A stretch of 35,688 bases of DNA, from positions 1 through 35,688 of the forward strand of contig JAOTWP010000032.1 in the NCBI GenBank assembly GCA_029862975.1. The letters run 5' to 3'. This document shows, piece by piece, positions 8,318 through 15,462 of this stretch (positions within the stretch are counted from its first letter, which is position 1; each line of letters opens with the position of its first letter). The translations under genes were made by a program, and so were the position numbers. The notes under the pieces are model-generated. The model was not told the DNA's origin and ran no database searches. It was given only the letters and a program-made list of their open reading frames with translations. Source of the stretch: Acidobacteriota bacterium (GTDB lineage Bacteria > Acidobacteriota > Thermoanaerobaculia > Multivoradales > JAHEKO01).

Positions 8318-9435
8318 GCCGCGGCCTCCAGGAACTGCTCCGGGGCGATGAGCTCGCCGTCGATGCGATGGAGCCCGGAAACGGCGACCCGCCCCGCCGC
8401 CACCCGCTCGACCTCGCGCCGGTACTGCCCGTGGTTGAGCTCGGCGACGACCACGCGCTCGATACCCGCCAGCGCCTCCCGGATCGCCCGCTCGGGCACC
8501 GGCCAGAGGCTCTGCACGGTAAGCGTCGAGACGGCGCGCCCGGTGGCCCGGGCCGCCGCCGCCGCCGCGCGCATCGCGCCGGCCGTCGAGCCATAGGCGA
8601 TCCACAGCGTCGTGGCGCCGGGCTGGCGGTCGAGGGTAACGCGCTCGATCTCGTCGCCGTGGTCGTCGATCTTGGCCGCGAGATGCCGGTTGAGCCGCTC
8701 GACGGTCGCCCGGTCCTTGGTGATGAAGGCGCGCTCGTCGTGGGTGGAGCCCGTGAACCGCACGACCTCGCCGGCGCCGTAGTGCGCGAGCGGCGGCACG
8801 TCCGCCGGCGGATCGTAGCGGTAGGGGGGCAGCGGGGCGTCGCCGCCGGCGGCGCGCGCCGGCCGCTCGCGCACCGGCACGGCCCGCCAGCCGTCGACCT
8901 CGACCGTGGTCGCCGTCAGGTTGAGCTCCTTGTCGGTCATGAGGAAGACCGGGCAGCGGAAGCGCTCGGCGAGGTCGAAGGCGTCCATCGTCAGCGTGTA
9001 GCACTCCGGAACCGACGACGGCGCGAGCGCGATGATCGGGTAGCCGCCGCCGGTCCCCCAGCGCACGAACTGGACGTCGCCCTGCCCCGTGGTCGTCGCG
9101 CCGCCGGTGGCCGGCCCCATGCGCTGGACGTCGACGATGACGAGCGGCACCTCGCCCATGATCGCCAGCCCGATGTTCTCGCTGTAGAGGCTGATCCCCG
9201 GCCCGCTCGTGGCCGTCATCGCCCGCGCCCCCGACATGGTGGCGCCGATGCACATCCCGATCGAGGCGATCTCGTCCTCGCCCTGGATGGCCATGCCGCC
9301 GCGCCGCGGGAGCTCGCGCATCATCATCATGAGGATCGGCGAGGCGGGGGTGATCGGGTACCCGGCGAAGAAGTCGCACCCGGCGTCGAGCGCGCCGCGC
9401 ACGATCGCGGTGGAGCCGTCGGTGAGCTCGCGCAT
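8314..9435 (-). CDS. korA: 2-oxoacid:ferredoxin oxidoreductase, alpha subunit
   Basis: A 373-residue alpha subunit. It opens with a pyrimidine-binding TPP domain (GYPITPASPI near residue 25, GEDEIASIGMCIGA, TSGPGISLYSENIG), then RMGPATGGATTTGQGD, all conserved in KorA/PorA-type proteins. The C-terminal transketolase-like domain contains TLTVQSLWPVPERAIREAL and VVVAELNHGQ. It would form the heteromeric enzyme with the downstream korB product, acting in the cytoplasm in the reductive or oxidative TCA cycle. ATG 9435 has only a weak ribosome binding site. The 58 bases between it and the divergent outer-membrane gene must contain both promoters. Confidence 0.92.
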   Translation of the reverse strand: MRELTDGSTAIVRGALDAGCDFFAGYPITPASPILMMMMRELPRRGGMAIQGEDEIASIGMCIGATMSGARAMTATSGPGISLYSENIGLAIMGEVPLVIVDVQRMGPATGGATTTGQGDVQFVRWGTGGGYPIIALAPSSVPECYTLTMDAFDLAERFRCPVFLMTDKELNLTATTVEVDGWRAVPVRERPARAAGGDAPLPPYRYDPPADVPPLAHYGAGEVVRFTGSTHDERAFITKDRATVERLNRHLAAKIDDHGDEIERVTLDRQPGATTLWIAYGSTAGAMRAAAAAARATGRAVSTLTVQSLWPVPERAIREALAGIERVVVAELNHGQYRREVERVAAGRVAVSGLHRIDGELIAPEQFLEAAA

Positions 9436-9493
9436 GGCACGCTGAGGCTAGCAACGGCCCCGCCGGCCCGTCCCCGCCCATCGGGAGGGTAGG

Positions 9494-11731
9494 ATGCCCG
9501 CCATGCTGGCGCGGAGGAGGGGTCGGGGCGGACGTCTGGCGCTCGCTGGGATCGGCTTGCTGGGCCTGGCACTGGCGCCCTTGCGGGCGCAGCAGGCAAG
9601 CGGCGGCGAGGCGATCGGAGAGCGCCGCTCGATGACGGCCGCGCGCCTCTCGGCCGCTCCCGTTCTCGACGGCGAGGTGCTCGCGGATCCCGCCTGGGAG
9701 ACCGCGGTACCGAGCGGCGGATTCGTGCAGAGCGCGCCCGACGAGGGCGAGCCGGCCAGCGAGCGCACCGAGGTGCGGGTCGGCTTCGACGACGAGACGC
9801 TCTTCGTGGGCGTCGTCTGCTACGACCGCGACCCGGCGAAGATCATCGTCGCCGAGCGGCGCCGCGACGCGTCGCTCGACGAGAGCGACAGCTTCACGAT
9901 CGTCCTCGACGCCTACTCCGACCGCCAGAGCGGCTTCGTCTTCGGCACCAACCCGGCCGGCATCGAGTTCGACGGCCAGGTGACGGGGGCGACGGAAGGC
10001 GGGCTGTCGGCCGGCAACGCCTTCAACCGCAGCTGGGACGCCGTCTGGGAAGTCAGGACGCGGGTCTCCGAGCTTGGCTGGAGCGCCGAGTTCGCTATTC
10101 CGTTCCGCACCCTGCGCTACGCCCGGAACGGCGCCGCCCGTTGGGGGATCAACTTCCAGCGCAACATCCGCCGCCGCAACGAGACCTCCTTCTGGGCGCC
10201 GCTGGCGCGCCAGCTCAACCTCTACTGGGTGTCCCTGGCCGGCGACCTCGAGGGCGTCGAGGCGCCCGCGCAGCGCAACCTGAAATGGACTCCCTACGCC
10301 CTCGTCAAGGGCCGCCGCGAGGGAGTCGCCGGCGGCGCCACCGCCTCGGACTCCGACGCCGGGCTGGACGTGAAGTACGGCGTCACGCCGGGCGTGACGC
10401 TCGACGCCACGCTCAACACCGACTTCGCCCAGGTCGAGGCCGACGAGCAGCAGATCAACCTGGACCGCTTCAACCTGTTCTTCCCGGAGAAGCGGCCGTT
10501 CTTCCTGGAGAACGCGGGCCTCTTCTCGATCGGCGTCGCCGAGGAGCTCGAGCTCTTCTTCAGCCGCCGCATCGGTCTGGGGCCACAGGGCCAGGAGATA
10601 CCGATCGTCGGCGGCCTGCGACTCTCCGGCAAGGCCGGGGCGAACAACCTGGGCCTGCTCTACATGCGGGCCGACGAGGCTGCCGACGTCGCGCCGCGCA
10701 ACGACTTCGCCGTGGCGCGCTACAGCCGGGATCTGCCGAACCGCTCGGCGATCGGAGCAATGTTCGTGGGCCGCGAGGGGGCCGGCCGGCTCGCCGGCGC
10801 CGACGACACGAACCGCACCTACGGGCTCGACGGCCGCTGGGGGATCGGCGAGTACGGCCAGGTCTCGGGCTTCGTGGCGCGGACCGACACCCCGGGGATC
10901 CGCGAGGACGACCACGCCTTCCGCCTCGCCGCGCGCTACGACTCGGAGACCCTCGCCTACTCCGTCGGCTACACCGAGGTCGGCGAGGGCTTCAATCCGG
11001 AGGTCGGCTTCCTCGCGCGGCGTGGCTACCGCAAGCCCGACGCGTTCATCCTCTACCGCATCCGGCCGGAGAAGACATGGGGCCTGCAGGAGCTGCGCCC
11101 GCACGTCTCCTACCGCGGCTTCTGGGGCTTCGACGACTTCCAGGAGACCGGCTACCTGCACGTCGACAACCACTGGGAGTGGAGGAACGGCTACGAGCTC
11201 CACACCGGCGTCAACTTCACGCGCGAAGGGGTCCGCGAGCCCTTCGAGATCGTCCCCGGCGTCGTCGTGCCGCCGGGGACCTACGACCACGAGGACCTGC
11301 AGCTCGTCTTCTTCACGAACCGCGGCGCGCCCGCCGGGTTCGAGCTGAGGATCACCGCGGGCGGCATCTTCGGCGGCGATCGCGTGGCGCTGGCCCCGAG
11401 CCTGCGCCTGCGCGCCGGCGAGGCCTTCAACGGCGAGCTGGGCTGGACCCACAACGACGTCGATCTGCCCGGCGGCAGCTTCGAGACCAACCTCGGCCGG
11501 CTGCGGCTGTCCTACTCCTTCACCCCCCGCGTCTTCGTCCAGGCCCTCGCCCAGTACAACGACCGCGCCGACCGCTGGGCGACCAACCTGCGCTTCGGCC
11601 GCCTGCAGAGCGCCAACACGGGGCTCTTCGTGGTCTACGACGAGGCGCGCGACCTCGGGTCCGCAGGCACGGGGGTTCCGGACCGCAGCTTGATCGTCAA
11701 ATACAGCCGGTTGTTCGACGTGTTGCGGTGA
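9494..11731 (+). CDS. DUF5916 outer-membrane barrel protein with CBM9-like N-terminus
   Basis: A 745-residue exported protein. A basic, hydrophobic N-terminus ending PLRAQQ is a signal peptide. Residues ~45-235 look like the carbohydrate-binding family 9-like domain often joined to DUF5916 (VLDGEVLADPAWETA, then VRVGFDDETLFVGVVCYD, and SAEFAIPFRTLRY). From about residue 265 the DUF5916 region follows, with LDATLNTDFAQVEADEQQ, RFNLFFPEKRPFFLENAG and a C-terminal series of alternating aromatic strands predicting an outer-membrane beta-barrel; it ends LIVKYSRLFDVLR. Function of DUF5916 proteins is not established. ATG 9494 and the internal ATG 9503 are both possible. It stands alone, divergent from korAB. 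Confidence 0.85.
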   Translation: MPAMLARRRGRGGRLALAGIGLLGLALAPLRAQQASGGEAIGERRSMTAARLSAAPVLDGEVLADPAWETAVPSGGFVQSAPDEGEPASERTEVRVGFDDETLFVGVVCYDRDPAKIIVAERRRDASLDESDSFTIVLDAYSDRQSGFVFGTNPAGIEFDGQVTGATEGGLSAGNAFNRSWDAVWEVRTRVSELGWSAEFAIPFRTLRYARNGAARWGINFQRNIRRRNETSFWAPLARQLNLYWVSLAGDLEGVEAPAQRNLKWTPYALVKGRREGVAGGATASDSDAGLDVKYGVTPGVTLDATLNTDFAQVEADEQQINLDRFNLFFPEKRPFFLENAGLFSIGVAEELELFFSRRIGLGPQGQEIPIVGGLRLSGKAGANNLGLLYMRADEAADVAPRNDFAVARYSRDLPNRSAIGAMFVGREGAGRLAGADDTNRTYGLDGRWGIGEYGQVSGFVARTDTPGIREDDHAFRLAARYDSETLAYSVGYTEVGEGFNPEVGFLARRGYRKPDAFILYRIRPEKTWGLQELRPHVSYRGFWGFDDFQETGYLHVDNHWEWRNGYELHTGVNFTREGVREPFEIVPGVVVPPGTYDHEDLQLVFFTNRGAPAGFELRITAGGIFGGDRVALAPSLRLRAGEAFNGELGWTHNDVDLPGGSFETNLGRLRLSYSFTPRVFVQALAQYNDRADRWATNLRFGRLQSANTGLFVVYDEARDLGSAGTGVPDRSLIVKYSRLFDVLR

Positions 11732-11744
11732 GGTCCGGCGGGCA

Positions 11745-11825
11745 GGCCTCGTCTGCTCTGACTTCTCCCGAGACGTCGCGCCCGGCAGCGCAGCGAAGTC
11801 GCGGTCGCTGCGAGGAACGCCGACC
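11745..11825 (-). pseudogene. duplicated 3' end of a PIN toxin gene (remnant)
   Basis: On the minus strand one frame reads SDRDFAALPGATSREK, nearly the C-terminus SDRDFASLSGVTYLEK of the intact VapC ending at 12538. The DNA match runs over 65 bases (11745-11809 against 12524-12588, 56 identical by my count) and extends past the toxin stop codon into flanking DNA, so it is a segmental duplication rather than convergent protein similarity. The stop codon is lost in this copy and nothing of the toxin N-terminus remains. The two copies flank the broken sensor kinase. Confidence 0.7.
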
Positions 11826-11873
11826 GGCCGGCCCCTCGAGCTCCGCTCCGCGGCGATCGCGGAGCCGATCTCG

Positions 11874-11896
11874 TGCATCTTGCAGGCCTGGCACCC
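11874..11896 (-). repeat. REP-like repeat, copy 1 (inverted relative to copy 2)
   Basis: A 23-base sequence that is the exact reverse complement of 13189-13211. Looser similarity extends about 40 bases on one side (to about 11935 here). It sits in the spacer before the broken kinase. The partner copy lies beside a Y1/RAYT transposase remnant, which suggests a REP-type element; this is inference. Confidence 0.65.
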
Positions 11897-11956
11897 GTGG
11901 TACATTGCGGAAAACGTCACTTTGGTGCGGAGGGGGGCTCCGAGACGTCCAAGACG

Positions 11957-12507
11957 GTGGAGGGGAAACTGGTCGAGGCCGAGCCGAAGGCGGCTCCGGC
12001 GGCTTTCGGGCGAAGAGCGCGCGAACTGGAGCGCTCGTCCGAGCCCGCCGAGGACGAGCTGAGCCTCTTCTTCGCCCACTCGGTCGACCTGCTGTGCATC
12101 GCCGACTTCGACGGCTACTTCAAGCGCTTGAACCCGGCCTGGGCCACCCGCTGGGATGGAGCCTGGAGGAGCTCGCGGCGCGGCCGTTCCTCGGCCTCGT
12201 GCACCCCGACGACCGCGACGCCACGCTGGCGGCTCTCGGCACGCTGGCCGAGGGCGAGGAGAGCGTCTTCGAGTTCGAGAATCGCTACCGGCATCGCGAC
12301 GGCTCCTACCGCTGGCTGCGCTGGAACGCTCGGCCGCTGCCGGGCCGCCGCCGGATCTACGCCACGGCGCGGGACGTCACCCGGCAGAAGCGGCTGGAGC
12401 GGGAGATCCTCGAGATCGTCGACCGCGAGAAGGAGCGCCTGGGCCGGGAGCTCCACGACGGCCTGTGCCAGACGCTGGCCGGGATCGCGGCCCTGAGCTC
12501 GAGGTAG
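11957..12507 (+). pseudogene. PAS-sensor histidine kinase, frameshifted and truncated
   Basis: One frame encodes an acidic leader and the start of a PAS domain (ELSLFFAHSVDLLCIADFDG then FKRLNPAWA). At about 12144-12150 the similarity jumps to another frame: LGWSLEELAARPFLGLVHP, DGSYRWLRWNARPLPG, ATARDVTRQKRLEREI, then a HisKA_3 H-box, GRELHDGLCQTLAGIA. Restoring one base near 12146 would join ATR to LGWSLEEL. Right after the H-box helix the frame ends at a TAG (12505-12507), so the ATPase domain is gone. It is therefore broken twice. The start (GTG 11957) is uncertain. The truncation lies 17 bases before the duplicated vapC-end segment, which suggests that the toxin module's arrival removed the rest. 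Confidence 0.8.
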
Positions 12508-12537
12508 GCGTCGATCTCGAACCGGCCTCGTCTCCCC

Positions 12538-12909
12538 TCACTTCTCCAGATACGTCACGCCGGACAGCGAAGCGAAGTCGCGGTCGCTCGTCACCAGCTC
12601 CGCCTCGTGGACCGCGGCGGTGGCGTAGACGATCGCGTCCGCCATCGCCAGCCCGTGCTCCAGGCTGGCATCCGCCGCGGTCAAGGCGATCGTCGAGGTC
12701 AGCGGGGCGACCTCGGTCTTCTCCAGCTGGGCCGCCACCTGGAGCGCCTCCTCCTCGCCGCGCTCGCGCTTGACCCACTTGTAGACCTCGAACAGCACGA
12801 TCGACGGCGTCAGCACCTGTTCGGGATCCTCGAGATGCACGGCGTATTCGTCCGCCAGGGGGCCGTCGGTCAGGAGCTCCACCCAGCCCGACGAGTCGAC
12901 GAGCTTCAC
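12538..12909 (-). CDS. vapC: PIN-domain ribonuclease toxin, VapC type
   Basis: A 123-residue PIN toxin. Active-site acids: Asp in MKLVDSSGW, Glu in IVLFEVYKW near residue 42, Asp in GLAMADAIVYATA near residue 90 and Asp in SDRDF near the end. It overlaps the stop of the AbrB-type antitoxin by four bases (12906-12909), the usual coupling of vapBC operons. A degenerate duplicate of its 3' end lies at 11745-11825. Predicted cytoplasmic RNase restrained by the upstream antitoxin. Confidence 0.9.
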   Translation of the reverse strand: MKLVDSSGWVELLTDGPLADEYAVHLEDPEQVLTPSIVLFEVYKWVKRERGEEEALQVAAQLEKTEVAPLTSTIALTAADASLEHGLAMADAIVYATAAVHEAELVTSDRDFASLSGVTYLEK

Positions 12910-13112
12910 AGCCGGTCTTTCTCGCGCACCTCGCCGGCCGCGGCCCCTCTCATCAGTCCTCGCAGCTCGGACAGCGGCCGGTCGGGCACCAGCGAGATGA
13001 CACCCCCCTTGGCGATCACCTGCACCACCTGCCCCCGCCGGATCCGGACCTGCTGCCGGATCCCCTTGGGGATGACGACCTGGTACTTGCTCGAGATTGT
13101 CGCTGTAGTCAT
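12906..13112 (-). CDS. vapB: AbrB/MazE-like antitoxin, VapB type
   Basis: A 68-residue protein with the swapped-hairpin AbrB fold: MTTATISSKYQVVIPKGIR, QVRIRRGQVVQVIAKGGVI, then SLVPDRPLSELRGL. The last 25 residues are the toxin-binding tail. ATG 13112 follows AGGAAAAGCC on the minus strand. It should bind the downstream PIN toxin and repress the operon through the palindrome just upstream. Confidence 0.9.
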   Translation of the reverse strand: MTTATISSKYQVVIPKGIRQQVRIRRGQVVQVIAKGGVISLVPDRPLSELRGLMRGAAAGEVREKDRL

Positions 13113-13129
13113 GGCTTTTCCTACGTCGT

Positions 13130-13151
13130 GCCTATCGATAGGCTCATTGTA
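13130..13151 (-). promoter_or_regulatory. candidate -10 box and 14-base palindromic operator of vapBC
   Basis: GCCTATCGATAGGC at 13130-13143 is a perfect 14-base palindrome 17 bases before the antitoxin start. On the minus strand a TACAAT sequence (13146-13151) lies directly ahead of it and would serve as a -10 box; I see no convincing -35. A repressor on the palindrome would cover the transcription start. Confidence 0.55.
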
Positions 13152-13186
13152 CTACGCACCGGGCGTCACGGTGTTCGCCGCGAGAG

Positions 13187-13510
13187 ATGGGTGCCAGGCC
13201 TGCAAGATGCAAGATCGGCCTTTGGTTTCACATCCTCAGGCGTGTGGGGCGCAAGCCGAGAGAGCACTACCGTGGAGCCTTCTACGGCTTCATCGCTCGC
13301 GTCGTCGGCTTCCATGCCCGGCAGGCAGCCGAGAAGCTGCTCGAGGCCTGGCTGACGTCGCTCGGGACCAGCTACCCGCCGACCCACGACCTGAGCCTCC
13401 TGCTCTACAAGTTGGAGGAGGCGGGCGCCGAGGTGGCGGATCTGGTGACGGCTTTGCTCACTCGTGTGGAGGGGCTACTGGCGGATTCGACCTCGGCGCA
13501 GGGCCCCTGA
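13187..13510 (+). pseudogene. HEPN-domain fragment fused behind a REP-like repeat
   Basis: The open frame of 107 residues starts within the REP-like repeat (its first eight codons are repeat sequence). The recognisable part is a HEPN domain from about residue 34: ARVVGFHARQAAEKLLEAWL, then YPPTHDLSLLLYKLEEAG, matching the family's Q-A-A-E-K-x-L-K-A and THDL motifs. HEPN proteins are RNases or antitoxin partners of small nucleotidyltransferases. Its own N-terminus seems replaced by the repeat and there is no ribosome binding site I trust, so it is probably a fragment, though it could be a translated chimera. Confidence 0.55.
13189..13211 (+). repeat. REP-like repeat, copy 2
   Basis: A 23-base sequence identical to the reverse complement of 11874-11896. 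The broader similar region spans about 13155-13220. It lies between the vapB operator and the HEPN fragment, 330 bases before the Y1 transposase remnant. Confidence 0.65.
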
Positions 13511-13543
13511 CCCTTCGGGGCAACTGGGTGCTCCTCTCTCAGG

Positions 13544-13738
13544 TTCCAGCCGATTGGCGAGACCGGGCGGAGCGGTCACCTCTTCGAGCGGCGGTACCGG
13601 GCGTTCTTGATAAGGACCGAGGGAGCGCTGCGGTCTTTGGTGCGCGACATCCACCTCAATCCGGTGCGGGCCGCCATCGTCGACGAGCCTGGCGCCTACT
13701 CTTGGAGCAGCTGCCCGGCGACGTCGCGTCGCGGTCAA
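13544..13738 (+). pseudogene. REP-associated tyrosine transposase (Y1_Tnp/RAYT) C-terminal remnant
   Basis: The plus frame reads GETGRSGHLFERRYRAFLI, then SLVRDIHLNPVRAAIV and DEPGAYSWSSCPA. The G-R-x-G-HLFxxRY block, the Y/DIHLNPVRA block and the P-x-x-Y-x-WSS block are hallmark segments of Y1 transposases of the RAYT group. The N-terminal half with the HUH nuclease motif and the catalytic tyrosine helix is absent, and the frame runs into the 3' end of the opposite nucleotidyltransferase gene. This is a dead remnant that may have mobilised the REP-like repeats nearby. Confidence 0.8.
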
Positions 13739-14334
13739 ACGCCCAACGCGTCCGTCAGCCGCTCGAGCTCGGCAATCAGGTCGCGGCCGCGGTGGTAGCC
13801 GCGTTCCTCGATGAGTCGGACCAGCTTGCGCGTTGACTCCAGCTCGCCGGCGGTCGCCAAAGGAGTCAGAGCCGCAAGGTCGGCGGCGTCCTGTGGCCGG
13901 GTGTCGTCGTCCCGGGCGAGCAGTTTGAGCGCGATCAACTCGGGAAGGCCGGCGACCGGCACTCGAAAGCCAGGGAGCATCTCGAGCGACTCGGCCGAGG
14001 CGACGACCTCGGGCTCGATGCCGGAGCTCGCAAACAGCAGGTCGACGACTACGCCGCCCGGATCACCACCGGGGGGCAGCAGGCGGGCGGTGGCGAAGCG
14101 GCCGGTCGCTTCCTGTTCGACGGTCTCCAGAATCTCGTAGCCAGCACCCCGTAGGTCGCCCACAAGCCTCTCAGCCTGCGTGTCGCTCTCGACCGCGACG
14201 GCCAGATCCACGTCGCGCGTGAAACGGGGCTCCGCCCTCACGGACACCGCGAGCCCGCCGATCAACGCCCAGTCGAACCTCCTCTGCTCCAGGAGTCGGC
14301 CGATGTCTCTGAGCGCGGTCTGGAGTCGATTCAT
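13735..14334 (-). CDS. AbiEii-like nucleotidyltransferase
   Basis: A 199-residue protein of the nucleotidyltransferase superfamily. After an N-terminal helix it has WALIGGLAVSVRAEPRFTRDVDLAV, which holds the G-G signature and the metal-binding D-x-D (RDVDLAV), then a further strand VVVDLLFA. The C-terminal part LPELIALKLLARDDDTRPQDAADLAAL is typical of AbiEii/DUF1814-type proteins. ATG 14334 was preferred over an upstream frame start because it overlaps the stop of the preceding small gene by four bases (ATGA). Family members act as toxins that modify tRNA or other targets, so this pair may be a toxin-antitoxin or phage-defence module; the function is inferred. Confidence 0.85.
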   Translation of the reverse strand: MNRLQTALRDIGRLLEQRRFDWALIGGLAVSVRAEPRFTRDVDLAVAVESDTQAERLVGDLRGAGYEILETVEQEATGRFATARLLPPGGDPGGVVVDLLFASSGIEPEVVASAESLEMLPGFRVPVAGLPELIALKLLARDDDTRPQDAADLAALTPLATAGELESTRKLVRLIEERGYHRGRDLIAELERLTDALGV

Positions 14335-14495
14335 CGGGGCGCTCGAGAGGGGCCTGGGCAGTCCCCTCTCTCGGCGCCGGGCCGTCGCCGGAGCCACCCC
14401 AGGAGAAGCTGCTCGACCTCGTCCGCGGCCAGCGCCGGGTGGTCGCGCGCGAGCTTGAGCCGCATCATGTCCTCGCCTGCGGCGAAGAGGTCCAT
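14331..14495 (-). CDS. small partner of the AbiEii-like nucleotidyltransferase
   Basis: A 54-residue protein starting at ATG 14495 (TAGGA upstream; a GTG at 14540 would add 15 residues). Its sequence, with MMRLKLARDHPALAADEVEQ and LLGWLRRRPGAERGDCPG, has the R-x-HP-x-x-x-x-x-E-x-x-x-L-x-x-WLRxRPGAExGDxPG pattern that I recall seeing just upstream of AbiEii-type nucleotidyltransferases in high-GC bacteria. The four-base overlap with that gene supports a conserved two-gene unit. It has no recognised DNA-binding fold; a role as antitoxin is a guess. Confidence 0.7.
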   Translation of the reverse strand: MDLFAAGEDMMRLKLARDHPALAADEVEQLLLGWLRRRPGAERGDCPGPSRAPR

Positions 14496-14624
14496 GGCGG
14501 TCCTAAAGCGCGAAGACAACAGGCTTTTCCTTGATTGCACTCGATGATTCTACCAGACCCCCTCTCGATCCAGGAGGGCGCGGTCGGATGGCGTGGTCTC
14601 GAGCACTCGGGCGATTTGAAGATG

Positions 14625-15086
14625 CTACGTGCAGATTGCACGGTGACGTTTTGGCGTCACGCCGCGGGGGGGGTTCTCGCCAGAGGGCCGCGGCGACGGC
14701 TCGGGCCGGAGCCGCTCGACGAGCCCGAGGCCCTCCAGGCGCTCGAAGTCCCGGACCAGGGACCAGACGGGAGATTCCCGCTCGGCGGCGATGGCGGCGA
14801 TCAGGAGGTCGGCCATGCCGAAGCGCTCGCCGGCGCGAGCCGCGGTCTCGAGCCAGGAGTCCGCCAGCCACCAGGTGGATTCCCCGGGGATCCACAGCGG
14901 CAGGGCGGAGAAGAGCGGGCGCAGGCGGCGCAGGTCCGCGGCCGACGCGCCGGCCAGCAGCTCGACGCGCACGGGCATGGCCAGCGCCACGGCGTCGTCG
15001 TCGAGCAAGCGGCGCAGGCCGGCCGCCTCGGGGCTCTCGGCCGCGCGTAGGGCGGCGACCCAGACCGAGCTGTCGACCAGGATCAC
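14625..15086 (-). CDS. vapC: PIN-domain ribonuclease toxin, VapC type
   Basis: A 153-residue PIN toxin starting at GTG 15086, overlapping the antitoxin stop by four bases. Active-site acids: Asp in VILVDSSVWVAAL, Glu in PVRVELLAG near residue 46, Asp in FGMADLLIAAIA near residue 98 and Asp in LVRDFERLEGLGL. The normal PIN end is reached at about residue 128; the last 25 residues (PSPRPSGENPPRG onward) are an unusual basic, proline-rich tail, and the final codons run into a GTGACG...CGTCAC inverted repeat (14643-14660). The tail may reflect loss of the original stop. Confidence 0.88.
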   Translation of the reverse strand: MILVDSSVWVAALRAAESPEAAGLRRLLDDDAVALAMPVRVELLAGASAADLRRLRPLFSALPLWIPGESTWWLADSWLETAARAGERFGMADLLIAAIAAERESPVWSLVRDFERLEGLGLVERLRPEPSPRPSGENPPRGVTPKRHRAICT

Positions 15087-15277
15087 TTGCGGCGGAGGGA
15101 GGCGGGAAGGTCGATCTCGAGGTGGACCGAGCCCATGAGGTCCTTCAGCTCCTCGATCCGCCGCCGCCGGATCAGCTCGCGAAGGGACAGCACGACCGTG
15201 TCGGTCTTGGACTTGAATCCGAGCAGGTTCCTGGCCTCCTCGATCAGCTCCCGAAGGATGTCGAGTGTCGTGCGCAT
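15083..15277 (-). CDS. vapB: short VapB-type antitoxin (MRTTLDI family)
   Basis: A 64-residue protein starting MRTTLDILRELIEEARNLLG, followed by KSKTDTVVLSLRELIRRRRI and LMGSVHLEIDLPASLRRK. This strand-helix-helix arrangement with the K-T-x-T-x-x-V-x-x-x-L-x-x-L segment is a common VapB antitoxin type paired with PIN toxins. ATG 15277 is chosen because it places the conserved strand at the N-terminus. The stop overlaps the toxin GTG by four bases. Confidence 0.85.
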   Translation of the reverse strand: MRTTLDILRELIEEARNLLGFKSKTDTVVLSLRELIRRRRIEELKDLMGSVHLEIDLPASLRRK

Positions 15278-15300
15278 ACGATTTGGGATATTCCGTATGC
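15274..15300. promoter_or_regulatory. inverted repeat across vapB start, likely operator
   Basis: GCATACG at 15274-15280 and CGTATGC at 15294-15300: perfect 7-base arms, 13-base spacer. It covers the antitoxin start codon, as expected for autoregulation. Confidence 0.55.
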
Positions 15301-15462
15301 TCTGAGACGTCAAGAATGGATCTAATTGCGCATCTCCGCGGTCCGCGGACCGCGTCGCAAGGGTGGATCACCCCGGAGCAGGACGAGATCGACGCGCCGG
15401 ATCTCGCGGCGAGTGGGGGAGCTTGGGGAACGGGTTTCTTTCGGGCATGGGATGATCCCCTC

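Noticed and set aside
6983..12079. A 1698-codon open frame on the minus strand
   Set aside because: Only the last 444 codons (korB) are real. The rest is antisense to the DUF5916 gene and out of phase with korA; high GC leaves few stop codons.
15316..15462. N-terminal extension of FxsA from ATG 15316
   Set aside because: It lies in the vapBC promoter region and has no similarity; FxsA proteins begin at the first membrane helix.
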